Source of the DNA: an uncultured Bacteroides sp.
GTDB lineage: Bacteria; Bacteroidota; Bacteroidia; Bacteroidales; Bacteroidaceae
NCBI GenBank assembly: GCA_949292025.1
Contig: CASEYC010000119.1
Location: forward strand, 1 to 49,017
Reading direction: 5' to 3'
Length of the DNA: 49,017 nucleotides
Part shown: positions 20,642 through 28,442 of the stretch, in pieces
Layout of the letters: every line of letters begins with the position of its first letter
Position numbering within the stretch: position 1 is the stretch's first letter
Position numbers and translations under genes: made by a program
The notes under the pieces: generated by a model
Told to the model about the DNA's origin: nothing
Database searches by the model: none
The model's input: only the letters and a program-made list of their open reading frames with translations

Positions 20642-20661
20642 ACGGTATCTGTAAACTGCCA

Positions 20662-20692
20662 CAAAGATAATTCAAGGATTCCACGTGTGCAA
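20662..20692 (-). promoter_or_regulatory. Promoter of the TPR-HTH regulator (TTG-N20-TATCTTTG)
   Basis: Minus strand: TTG at 20690-20692, a 20-bp spacer and TATCTTTG at 20662-20669. This is a full consensus match ending 21 bp before the start codon. Confidence 0.75.
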
Positions 20693-20745
20693 GCTGCTCA
20701 AAGCGCACATCCGCACACTCACCCCAAACTCGTCCCAAAGCTGCC

Positions 20746-20805
20746 CCTCCTCCCTGCCCAATCCCTATCTATATAAAGATAGACAAAGAGCAGGCAGGGA
20801 GGAGG
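20746..20805. repeat. Long cruciform-type inverted repeat downstream of purN
   Basis: CCTCCTCCCTGCC (20746-20758) and GGCAGGGAGGAGG (20793-20805) are exact 13-bp reverse complements. An inner perfect stem, CTATCT/AGATAG (20765-20770, 20777-20782), has a 6-base loop. There is no U-tract, so a simple terminator is less likely than a REP-type element or a processed mRNA end for purN. Confidence 0.65.
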
Positions 20806-20880
20806 TACGGATTAGAAGGCACTTTGCCCAGGCTTTGGAGGCACATTGCCCGCGCCTTTGCAGAACTTTGCCGCGGCGCG

Positions 20881-21456
20881 TCAGGGCAGGGCCTGCACCA
20901 GCGCCTCGATGACCTCCGGATAGTGGGCATACTCCAGCGTGTGGACGCGGGCGGCCAGGGTGTCCGGCGTGTCGTCCGGCAGGACGGGGCAGGTGTACTG
21001 GCGGATAATGGCGCCTTCGTCATATTGCTCGTTGGTGTAGTGGATGGTGATGCCGCTCTCCGCCTCGCCGGCAGCGAGGACTGCCTGGTGGACGCGGTCG
21101 CCATACATGCCCTTGCCGCCGAACTTGGGCAGGAGGGAGGGATGGATGTTGACCATGCGCTGGGGATAGGCGTGGAGGATGTTGTCCGGCACGCGGGCAA
21201 GGAAGCCTGCCAAGACCACGAAGTCGATGGCGTGCGCCTGCAAAGCCTGCAAGACGGGGCGCCCGTCCGCCCATTCCTCCTTATTAAAATAAAGGGCAGG
21301 CACGTCCAGGTCGCTGGCGCGCTGCAAGACGTAGGCCGCCTGCCGGTTGGTCAACACTAATGCCACGCGGGCAGTCTCTTTCTCCCGGAAATAACGGATG
21401 ATGTTCTCGGCATTCGTCCCGTTTCCCGAAGCCAAAATGGCGATGTTTTTTCCCAT
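20881..21456 (-). CDS. purN: Phosphoribosylglycinamide formyltransferase (PurN)
   Basis: A 191-residue cytosolic enzyme, full length for the family, transferring the formyl group of 10-formyl-THF to GAR in purine synthesis. The N-terminal Rossmann-like part has ILASGNGTNAENI (phosphate binding). The catalytic triad of the family is seen as N103 and H105 (MVNIHPSLLPKFGG) and D146 (NEQYDEGAII), with the SGITIHY strand between. It diverges from acpP, whose promoter lies between the two starts. There is a normal ATG and no nearby purine gene, so it stands alone here. Confidence 0.96.
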   Translation of the reverse strand: MGKNIAILASGNGTNAENIIRYFREKETARVALVLTNRQAAYVLQRASDLDVPALYFNKEEWADGRPVLQALQAHAIDFVVLAGFLARVPDNILHAYPQRMVNIHPSLLPKFGGKGMYGDRVHQAVLAAGEAESGITIHYTNEQYDEGAIIRQYTCPVLPDDTPDTLAARVHTLEYAHYPEVIEALVQALP

Positions 21457-21523
21457 AATACACGATATTTATGCACAAAACCATAAAAAATGTGCAAAAA
21501 TCAGCACTTAATGTCCGAAAAAT

Positions 21524-21554
21524 TTGCACAGACGAAGAAATATTCATTCCTTTG
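21524..21554 (+). promoter_or_regulatory. Promoter of acpP-fabF-rnc (TTG-N20-TTCCTTTG)
   Basis: TTG at 21524-21526, a 20-bp spacer and TTCCTTTG at 21547-21554 (one mismatch to TAnnTTTG). The predicted start lies near 21560, leaving a leader of about 45 bases to acpP. Confidence 0.6.
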
Positions 21555-21605
21555 CACGGCAAAAATAAAGAAATAAACCTAATTATTAACTAAAAACTTA
21601 AAGTT

Positions 21606-21842
21606 ATGTCTGAAATTGCATCTAAAGTGAAAGCTATTATCGTCGATAAGCTGGGCGTTGAAGAATCCGAAGTAAAGAACGAAGCAAGCTTCACGAACGA
21701 CCTGGGCGCAGACTCTCTGGACACGGTGGAACTGATCATGGAATTCGAGAAGGAATTCGGCATTTCCATCCCCGACGACCAGGCTGAAAAGATTGCTACG
21801 GTTGGTGACGCCATCAACTACATCGAAGAGCACTCCAAGTAA
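21606..21842 (+). CDS. acpP: Acyl carrier protein
   Basis: A 78-residue acidic four-helix protein. S37 in [17 protein letters not shown] is the attachment site of 4'-phosphopantetheine. It carries the growing acyl chain for fatty-acid and lipid A synthesis. It is directly followed by fabF (21 bp gap), the usual arrangement. Codon use looks optimised, as expected of a very abundant protein. Confidence 0.98.
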   Translation: MSEIASKVKAIIVDKLGVEESEVKNEASFTNDLGADSLDTVELIMEFEKEFGISIPDDQAEKIATVGDAINYIEEHSK

Positions 21843-21863
21843 TCCCATCCATCCGTTTATCAC

Positions 21864-23129
21864 ATGGAATTAAAAAGAGTCGTGGTAACAGGTCTTGGTG
21901 CCGTTACCCCCATTGGCAACACGGTCTCCGAGTTTTGGGAGAACCTGGTCAACGGGGTTAGCGGGGCAGGACCTATTACTCATTTCGATGCTTCCCTTTT
22001 CAAGACACAGTTTGCGTGCGAGGTGAAGAACTTCGACGCATCCCAATACATCGACCGCAAGGAAGCCCGCAAGATGGACCTGTACACGCAGTACGCCGTT
22101 GCGGTGGCCAAACAAGCTGTGGGCGATTCCGGTCTTGACGTGGAGAAAGAAGATTTGAACCGTATCGGCGTCATCTTCGGCGCCGGCATCGGTGGCATCC
22201 GTACCTTCGAAGAAGAGGCTGGCAACTATGCGCTGACCGGCAAGGAGAAAGGCCCGCGCTTCAATCCGTTCTTCATCCCCAAGATGATTTCGGACATCGC
22301 CGCAGGCCAGATTTCCATCCTGTACGGGTTCCATGGCCCCAACTATGCGACTTGCTCGGCTTGCGCCACTTCGACCAACGCCATTGCGGACGCATTCAAC
22401 CTCATCCGCCTGGGCAAGGCGAACGCCATCGTCACCGGTGGCTCCGAGGCTGCCATCGCCGCCTGCGGTGTGGGTGGCTTCAACGCCATGCACGCCCTGT
22501 CCACGCGTAATGACTCTCCAGAGACGGCATCCCGCCCGTTCAGCGCCAGCCGCGACGGCTTCATCATGGGCGAAGGCGGCGGTTGCATCATCCTGGAAGA
22601 GCTGGAGCACGCCAAGGCCCGCGGCGCGAAGATTTATGCCGAGGTGGCCGGCGTAGGCATGTCGGCCGACGCTTATCACCTGACGGCTTCCCACCCCGAC
22701 GGCTTGGGCGCCAAGCTGGTGATGCAGAATGCGTTGGAAGATGCCGAAATGGCTCCTGAAGACATCGACTACATCAACGTGCACGGCACGTCTACCCCCG
22801 TGGGCGACATCTCCGAGGCAAAGGCCATCAAGGAAGTGTTCGGCGACCATGCGTATAAGTTGAACATCAGTTCGACGAAGTCCATGACTGGACACCTGCT
22901 GGGTGCAGCAGGCGCCGTGGAAGCCATCGCCAGCATCCTGGCCATCAAGAACGGCATCGTGCCCCCCACCATCAACCACGAGGAGGGCGACAACGACGCC
23001 GAGATTGACTACGACCTGAACTTCACGTTCAACAAGGCCCAGGTGCGCGAAGTAAACGCCGCACTGTCCAACACCTTCGGTTTCGGAGGCCACAATGCGT
23101 GTGTCATCTTCAAGAAATACGCTGAATAA
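21864..23129 (+). CDS. fabF: Beta-ketoacyl-ACP synthase II (FabF)
   Basis: A 421-residue thiolase-fold enzyme that condenses malonyl-ACP with acyl-ACP in fatty-acid elongation. The active site is complete: C167 in ATCSACATST, H308 in NVHGTSTPVGD and H344 in STKSMTGHLLGAAGAVE. The C-terminal NTFGFGGHNACVIFKK is also conserved. It is cotranscribed with acpP upstream and rnc downstream. Its 3' end lies in the region where an alternative rnc start would overlap. Confidence 0.97.
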   Translation: MELKRVVVTGLGAVTPIGNTVSEFWENLVNGVSGAGPITHFDASLFKTQFACEVKNFDASQYIDRKEARKMDLYTQYAVAVAKQAVGDSGLDVEKEDLNRIGVIFGAGIGGIRTFEEEAGNYALTGKEKGPRFNPFFIPKMISDIAAGQISILYGFHGPNYATCSACATSTNAIADAFNLIRLGKANAIVTGGSEAAIAACGVGGFNAMHALSTRNDSPETASRPFSASRDGFIMGEGGGCIILEELEHAKARGAKIYAEVAGVGMSADAYHLTASHPDGLGAKLVMQNALEDAEMAPEDIDYINVHGTSTPVGDISEAKAIKEVFGDHAYKLNISSTKSMTGHLLGAAGAVEAIASILAIKNGIVPPTINHEEGDNDAEIDYDLNFTFNKAQVREVNAALSNTFGFGGHNACVIFKKYAE

Positions 23130-23133
23130 AGTC

Positions 23134-23967
23134 GTGTTACGCAATCAAATAGACAAAATAAGACTCCTGTTCAACAAGGACAGAGAGTCTTATTTTTGTT
23201 TTTACCGCATCCTGGGGTTCTTTCCCCGCAACATCCGCTACTACAAGGAGGCCGTGCTGCACAAGTCGGTCTTCATCCGCTCCGAAGCCGGCAGGCCGCT
23301 AAACAACGAACGGCTGGAGTTCCTGGGCGACGCCATACTGGACGCCGTGGTGGCCGACGTGCTCTACAGGCATTTCCAAGGACGGCGCGAAGGCTTCCTG
23401 ACCAACACACGCGCCAAAATCGTGCAGCGCGAGACGCTGAACAAACTGGCTGTGGAGATAGGGCTGGACAAGCTGGTGAAGTACACCGTCCGCTCGTCGT
23501 CGCACAACAGCTACATGTATGGCAACGCTTTCGAGGCGTTCATCGGGGCCATCTATATGGACCAAGGCTATGAGCGTTGCAAGGCATTCATCGAAAAGAA
23601 AATCCTGAAAGAATACATCGACCTGGACAAAATGTCGCGCAAGGAGGTGAACTTCAAGTCGAAGCTCATCGAATGGAGCCAGAAGTACAAATTCGCCGTA
23701 TCGTTTGAGCTTATCAACCAGGTGGAAGACAAGGACCACAGCCCGATGTTTCACACCGAGGTGAAGGTAGAGGGCCTCTCCGCCGGCAAGGGCACAGGCT
23801 ACTCCAAGAAAGAGTCGCAGCAGAATGCCGCCCGCATGGCCTTGAACAAAATCAAGGGGAATGCGGACTTCCGGCAAAGGATTGCCGAAGCCAAAGAGGC
23901 CAATGACGCCCTCTCCGAGGAAGCCTCAACCGAAGCAGACTCCCATCCGACGGCCTTGGACGACTAA
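23134..23967 (+). CDS. rnc: Ribonuclease III
   Basis: A 277-residue double-strand-specific endonuclease for rRNA and mRNA processing. The RNase III signature NNERLEFLGDAILDAVVADVLY is present, with GNAFEAFIGAIYMDQGY supplying the second set of acidic metal ligands, and a C-terminal dsRNA-binding domain (EVKVEGLSAGKGTGYSKKESQQNAARMAL). An acidic tail follows, as in relatives. I chose GTG at 23134 because Bacteroides homologues open with MLRNQIDKIRLLF; the frame also has an ATG at 23095 that would overlap fabF by 35 bases. The last 42 bases overlap the convergent pfkA gene. Confidence 0.95.
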   Translation: MLRNQIDKIRLLFNKDRESYFCFYRILGFFPRNIRYYKEAVLHKSVFIRSEAGRPLNNERLEFLGDAILDAVVADVLYRHFQGRREGFLTNTRAKIVQRETLNKLAVEIGLDKLVKYTVRSSSHNSYMYGNAFEAFIGAIYMDQGYERCKAFIEKKILKEYIDLDKMSRKEVNFKSKLIEWSQKYKFAVSFELINQVEDKDHSPMFHTEVKVEGLSAGKGTGYSKKESQQNAARMALNKIKGNADFRQRIAEAKEANDALSEEASTEADSHPTALDD

Positions 23968-24936
23968 CTCGTGTTCTTCCGTCACCACCTTCATTTTCCC
24001 TGCCGTCTCCGCCAAGGGGATGGAAGTGACGTAATTGCCCCGCAAGACGATCATGCGCCCGAACTGCCCGTTGGCAATCAGCTCCGTGGCATGTCCGCCC
24101 ATGCGCGTGGCCAGGTTGCGGTCGAACGGTGTGGGCGAGCCTCCGCGTTGGATATAGCCAAGAACGGTTTCGCGGGTCTCAATGCCGGTTTCATACTCCA
24201 CCTCCTGGGCGATGTATTCGCCCGCACGCTTCCGCCCGTCGGTAGGGATGCCTTCGGCCACCACCACGATGGAATAAGGCTTTCCACGCTTCAGACGGTC
24301 GAGGATGGCAGTGCCGATGCGGTGTATATTATAAGCCATTTCGGGGATGAGAATGACGTCTCCCCCACCCGCCATGCCGGCATACAGGGCAATCCACCCC
24401 GCCTTGTGCCCCATCACCTCGATGACCATCACGCGCTTGTGGGCACTGGCGGTGCAGTGCAGCCGATCGATGGCATCGGTGGCAATGCTGACCGCCGAAT
24501 CGAAACCGAAGGAGAAGTCGGTGCCCCAGATGTCATTGTCTATGGTCTTGGGCACGGAGACGATGTTCAGCCCCATGGCCGCAAGGCGGGCGGCCGTCTG
24601 CGTGGAGCCGCTTCCACCGATACAGACAATGCAGTCCAATCCCAGTTCCTTCATGTTGCGTTCGATGAGAAGAGGTTTGTTGACGCCGGACACCACGCCG
24701 TTCTTCTTGAAGGGATTCTCCCGCGAAGTGCCCAGCATGGTGCCTCCTTGGTTGAGCAATCCCGAGAGCGAGTCACGGGTGATGACCTCCGTATCCTTGG
24801 TCAGCAGGCCTTGGAAACCACTGTGTATTCCTATCACCTCCATGCCATAATGGTTGATGGCGGTCTTGCACACGCCACGAATCGTGGCATTGATGCCCGG
24901 GCAATCGCCCCCTGAGGTAAGTATGCCTATTCTCAT
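23926..24936 (-). CDS. pfkA: 6-phosphofructokinase (PfkA family)
   Basis: A 336-residue enzyme phosphorylating fructose 6-phosphate. The start (GILTSGGDCPGINATIRG), the sugar-phosphate site PKTIDNDIWGTD and GFDSAVS, and the VMGHKAGWIALYAG and GYIQRGGSPTPFDR motifs are intact. Two positions that set the phosphoryl donor are unusual. GGSGS (107-111) has Ser where E. coli PfkA has D103, with Gly kept at position 104, and K130 stands where ATP enzymes of E. coli type have G124. Lys here is found in PPi-dependent and mixed group III enzymes. The donor (ATP or PPi) therefore cannot be assigned with safety. The last 42 bases overlap the rnc end on the opposite strand. Confidence 0.92.
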   Translation of the reverse strand: MRIGILTSGGDCPGINATIRGVCKTAINHYGMEVIGIHSGFQGLLTKDTEVITRDSLSGLLNQGGTMLGTSRENPFKKNGVVSGVNKPLLIERNMKELGLDCIVCIGGSGSTQTAARLAAMGLNIVSVPKTIDNDIWGTDFSFGFDSAVSIATDAIDRLHCTASAHKRVMVIEVMGHKAGWIALYAGMAGGGDVILIPEMAYNIHRIGTAILDRLKRGKPYSIVVVAEGIPTDGRKRAGEYIAQEVEYETGIETRETVLGYIQRGGSPTPFDRNLATRMGGHATELIANGQFGRMIVLRGNYVTSIPLAETAGKMKVVTEEHELVVQGRRMGVCFG

Positions 24937-25025
24937 AGTCCCTTGACAATTGATAATAATGTTCTAAACAGCGGTAAAGGTAAGAAAAAAGCGTGGAAAA
25001 AGATAAAGATACCAAGAATAAAGAT

Positions 25026-25033
25026 TACTTTTG
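25026..25033 (+). promoter_or_regulatory. -7 element for the GH3-family gene
   Basis: TACTTTTG matches TAnnTTTG, 28 bp before the ATG at 25062. No -33 TTG is seen. Confidence 0.45.
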
Positions 25034-25061
25034 CGCCGCCAAACAGATTTCACAAAGAACG

Positions 25062-26573
25062 ATGAACATCACGAAATTACTGAATAAGGCTTATTTTGCC
25101 CCGCGTTTGAAGGAAATCGAACAGTATGCCTCCCGCTCCGGGCAATTGCAGGAACAGGTGCTACAACGCCTCCTCCGCCTGGCAGCGGGCACAGAATGGG
25201 GCAAGAAACACGACTTTGCCCACTTGCACACGTATGACGAATTCCGCCGACGGCTCCCCATACAGACCTACGAAGAAGTGAAGCCCTACGTGGCCCGCCT
25301 GCGCCAAGGAGAGCAGAACTTGATTTGGCCGTCGGAAATCCGATGGTTCGCCAAGTCATCAGGCACCACCAACGACAAGAGCAAGTTCATCCCCGTCAGC
25401 CGTGAATCGCTGAAGGACACGCACTACCGGGGTGGCCAGGACGCCGTGGCCATCTATCTGGGACAGAACCCGGAAAGCCGCTTCTTCTCCGGCAAAGGAC
25501 TGATATTGGGCGGCAGCCATGCCCCCAACCTGAACTCCAACCACAGCTTGGTGGGCGACCTCTCCGCCATCCTCATCGAGAACATCCCCTCCATCGTCAA
25601 CTATATCCGCGTGCCCAGCAAGCAGACGGCCCTGATGGGCGACTTCGAGCCGAAGATGGAGGCCATCGCCAGAGAAACCATCGGCGCGAACGTGACCAAC
25701 CTGTCCGGCGTGCCCTCGTGGATGCTGGTGCTCATCAAGCACATCCTGGACAAGACAGGACGGCAGACGCTGGAAGAAGTTTGGCCCAACCTGGAAGTGT
25801 TCTTCCACGGCGGAGTGGCTTTCACCCCCTATCGCGAACAATACAAGCAGCTCATCCGCAGCCCGAAGATGCACTACGTGGAGACGTACAACGCCTCCGA
25901 AGGCTACTTCGGCACGCAGAACGACCCGGCCGACCCTTCCATGCTGCTGATGATAGACTACGGCATCTTCTACGAGTTCATCCCTCTGGACGAAGTAGAC
26001 AAGGAGAACCCGCACGCGGTCTGCCTGGAAGAGGTGGAACTGAACAAAAACTACGCTATGGTCATCACCACCTCGGCGGGCTTATGGCGCTACCTGATAG
26101 GCGATACGGTGAAGTTCACCAGCAAGCACCCCTACAAGTTTGTCATCACAGGCCGCACGAAGCACTTCATCAATGCCTTCGGCGAAGAGCTTATCGTGGA
26201 CAATGCCGAGAAAGGCTTGGCACGGGCTTGCGCCGAGACGGGTGCCCAGGTGCTGGAATACTCCGCCGCACCGGTCTTCATGGACGCCAACGCCAAGTGC
26301 CGCCACCAATGGCTGATAGAGTTTGCCCAAATGCCGGATGACGTGACGCGCTTTGCCCGCATCCTGGACGACACGCTGAAGGAAATCAACTCCGATTATG
26401 AGGCCAAACGTCAGAACAATTTGGCCCTGCAACCGCTGGAGGTCATCGTGGCACGACCGGGACTCTTCCACGACTGGCTGGCACAGAAAGGCAAGCTGGG
26501 CGGGCAGCACAAGATTCCTCGGCTGAGCAACACGCGGGAGTATATCGAAGAGATGCTGGCGTTGAACAAATAA
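25062..26573 (+). CDS. GH3 auxin-responsive-promoter family acyl-adenylating enzyme
   Basis: A 503-residue cytosolic protein of the ANL-like GH3 family. The ATP-binding P-loop is WFAKSSGTTNDKSKFIPVS (about residues 98-116), and YNASEGYFGTQNDP (about 284-297) is the second adenylation motif. TKHFINAFGEELIVDNAEKG marks the hinge before the C-terminal domain. Plant members join jasmonate or auxin to amino acids; bacterial ones are common in Bacteroidetes, and their acid and amine substrates are unknown. I start at ATG 25062 (MNITKLLNKAYFAPR), as homologues do; the frame runs open upstream. It is followed after 6 bp by the EamA transporter, which suggests an operon. Confidence 0.87.
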   Translation: MNITKLLNKAYFAPRLKEIEQYASRSGQLQEQVLQRLLRLAAGTEWGKKHDFAHLHTYDEFRRRLPIQTYEEVKPYVARLRQGEQNLIWPSEIRWFAKSSGTTNDKSKFIPVSRESLKDTHYRGGQDAVAIYLGQNPESRFFSGKGLILGGSHAPNLNSNHSLVGDLSAILIENIPSIVNYIRVPSKQTALMGDFEPKMEAIARETIGANVTNLSGVPSWMLVLIKHILDKTGRQTLEEVWPNLEVFFHGGVAFTPYREQYKQLIRSPKMHYVETYNASEGYFGTQNDPADPSMLLMIDYGIFYEFIPLDEVDKENPHAVCLEEVELNKNYAMVITTSAGLWRYLIGDTVKFTSKHPYKFVITGRTKHFINAFGEELIVDNAEKGLARACAETGAQVLEYSAAPVFMDANAKCRHQWLIEFAQMPDDVTRFARILDDTLKEINSDYEAKRQNNLALQPLEVIVARPGLFHDWLAQKGKLGGQHKIPRLSNTREYIEEMLALNK

Positions 26574-26579
26574 ACAAAT

Positions 26580-27542
26580 ATGGGTAACTTTAATTGGAAA
26601 GGACACGGCTCAATGCTGGCCGCCAACGCCATGTGGGGACTCATGTCGCCCGTGGCGAAGATAGTCATGGCGGGCGGTCTCATCAGTCCGCTGGTGCTAA
26701 CCGACCTGCGCATCTTCGGAGCCATGGTGCTCTTTTGGCTCGTTTCCTTCTTCCAAAAGCCGGAACACGTACACCACAAGGACATGGCCAAACTGCTGGG
26801 CACCTCGTTGCTGGCCATCGTGTTCAACCAAGGCTGTTTCATCTTCGGCGTAGGACTGACCTCGCCGGCGGATGCCAGCATCATCACGACCAGCATGCCG
26901 TTGTGGGCCATGGTGTTGGCGGCCTTCTTCCTGAAAGAACCTATCACAGGGAAGAAGGTGCTGGGCATTGCGCTGGGTGCAGGCGGTGCCCTGCTGCTCA
27001 TCATGGGCAGCAACGCAACGGGGCAGGCCACCGCAAGCGGAGACCACCCGATATGGGGCGACCTGCTGGTGCTGACAGCCCAACTGAGCTATGCCCTCTA
27101 CATCGTGCTGTTCAAGAACTTCGTGCAAAAGTATTCGTTGGTGACCCTTATGAAGTGGATGTTTACCTACGCTTTCATCTGCACCCTCCCCTTCTCCTAC
27201 AACGACCTGATAAGCACCGACTGGAGTGTACTGAAGCTTCCGGACATCAGCGGCATTGCCTACGTCGTGGTCTGCGGCACTTTCTTGTGCTATATGCTCG
27301 TCGTCGTGGGGCAGAAGAGCCTGCGTCCCACCGTGGCGGGCATGTACAACTACGTGCAGCCCGTGGTGGCCTGCATCGTCAGCATCTGCATGGGGCTGGA
27401 TGCGTTCAACCTCACCAAAGGGCTGGCCATCATGCTCATCTTCGGCGGCGTGTATTTGGTGACCATCAGCAAAAGCCGGCAGCAGATGGAAACCTACGAA
27501 AACAAGAAAATCAAGGCGGAAACGACCGAAGTGTCCGAATAA
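26580..27542 (+). CDS. EamA/DMT-family transporter
   Basis: A 320-residue inner-membrane protein with ten predicted helices in two EamA repeats (about 8-135 and 152-290). Landmarks are AANAMWGLMSPVAKIVMAGG, PLWAMVLAAFFLKEPITGKKVLGI at the end of repeat one and YNYVQPVVACIVSICMGLD in repeat two. DMT transporters export or import small metabolites such as amino acids; the substrate is not evident. It starts 6 bp after the GH3-family gene, so it might move that enzyme's product or substrate (inference). A short charged cytoplasmic tail follows the last helix. Confidence 0.88.
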   Translation: MGNFNWKGHGSMLAANAMWGLMSPVAKIVMAGGLISPLVLTDLRIFGAMVLFWLVSFFQKPEHVHHKDMAKLLGTSLLAIVFNQGCFIFGVGLTSPADASIITTSMPLWAMVLAAFFLKEPITGKKVLGIALGAGGALLLIMGSNATGQATASGDHPIWGDLLVLTAQLSYALYIVLFKNFVQKYSLVTLMKWMFTYAFICTLPFSYNDLISTDWSVLKLPDISGIAYVVVCGTFLCYMLVVVGQKSLRPTVAGMYNYVQPVVACIVSICMGLDAFNLTKGLAIMLIFGGVYLVTISKSRQQMETYENKKIKAETTEVSE

Positions 27543-27546
27543 TCCC

Positions 27547-27554
27547 TATCTTTG
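27547..27554 (+). promoter_or_regulatory. -7 element for the Rpn-family gene
   Basis: TATCTTTG (TAnnTTTG) starts 5 bp after the EamA stop and lies 24 bp before the ATG at 27579. It gives this gene its own promoter. No -33 TTG is evident. Confidence 0.45.
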
Positions 27555-27578
27555 CAGGGAGTAACAACCGTTTCAGCT

Positions 27579-28415
27579 ATGACAAAGTTCATCAACCCCT
27601 TTACCGATGTGGGCTTCAAGCGCATCTTCGGACAGGAAATCAACAAGGATTTGCTGATAGATTTCCTCAACAGCCTGCTCGTGGGCGAGCGACATATCCA
27701 CGACATCCAATTCCTGGACAAAGAGATTCTGGGCGAATCCGTTGCTGACCGCAACTGCATCTATGATATCTACTGCACGGACGAAAACGGCGAACAGTTC
27801 ATCGTGGAGATGCAAAACCGGCGGCAGGCCTACTTCCGCGAACGAGCCGTCTACTATCTGGCACGAGCCATTTCCCGGCAAGGGGAACGGGGCCTCGCAT
27901 GGCAATTCAACCTGAAAGCCGTGTATGGCATCTTCTTCATGAACTTCCGGTTGGAAGACATCAAACCCAAACTACGTACCGACATCTGTCTGGAAGACCG
28001 CGACACGCACGAATTGTTCTCGGACAAAATGCGCTTTGTCTTCCTGCAACTGCCCCTGTTTGACAAAGAAGAGAATGAATGTGAAAACGATTTCGAACGA
28101 TGGATATATGTACTAAAGAATATGGATACTCTGCAACGACTCCCCTTCAAAGCCCGCAACGCCGTCTTCCAAAAACTGGAAGAAATTGTGGACATCGCTT
28201 CCATGAGCAAGGAAGACCGTATAAAGTATGACGAAAGCATCAAGGTTTATCGCGACAACCTGGTCACAGAACTTTATGCCGTCCAACAAGGCAGACAACA
28301 AGGCATACAACAAGAGAAAACAGACGTTGCCCGCCGTATGAAGGCCAAAGGCTATGCCGATGCCGACATTGCCGACATGACTGGCCTGCCCCTCGAAACC
28401 ATTGCAACTCTCTAA
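27579..28415 (+). CDS. Rpn-family PD-(D/E)XK nuclease/transposase-like protein
   Basis: A 278-residue protein that opens MTKFINPFTDVGFKRIFGQE, the hallmark of the Bacteroidetes PD-(D/E)XK nuclease family (PF12784, related to Rpn/Transposase_31). The nuclease core shows D63 (IYDIYCTDENGEQ), E77 and Q79 (FIVEMQNRRQ). The C-terminal part ends in a Q-rich repeat (QQGRQQGIQQ) and a short helix-turn-helix-like segment (ARRMKAKGYADADIADMTGL), as usual. Rpn proteins of E. coli promote RecA-independent recombination. These genes are dispersed in many copies in this order, and no terminal repeats are visible around this one. I start at 27579, as homologues do. Confidence 0.88.
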   Translation: MTKFINPFTDVGFKRIFGQEINKDLLIDFLNSLLVGERHIHDIQFLDKEILGESVADRNCIYDIYCTDENGEQFIVEMQNRRQAYFRERAVYYLARAISRQGERGLAWQFNLKAVYGIFFMNFRLEDIKPKLRTDICLEDRDTHELFSDKMRFVFLQLPLFDKEENECENDFERWIYVLKNMDTLQRLPFKARNAVFQKLEEIVDIASMSKEDRIKYDESIKVYRDNLVTELYAVQQGRQQGIQQEKTDVARRMKAKGYADADIADMTGLPLETIATL

Positions 28416-28442
28416 CAGTAAAGAACAAAGTACAAAATCAAT

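Noticed and set aside
20812-20880. Apparent tandem repeats of CTTTGC/GGCACNTTGCC before purN
   Set aside because: The units are irregular and short, so no clear repeat unit can be defined.
21870-23144. Open frame of 424 codons opposite fabF
   Set aside because: fabF is certain on the other strand; no domain is seen here.
27579-28415. Rpn-family gene as an active insertion sequence
   Set aside because: No terminal inverted repeats or target duplication are visible around it; members of this family are dispersed as single genes.
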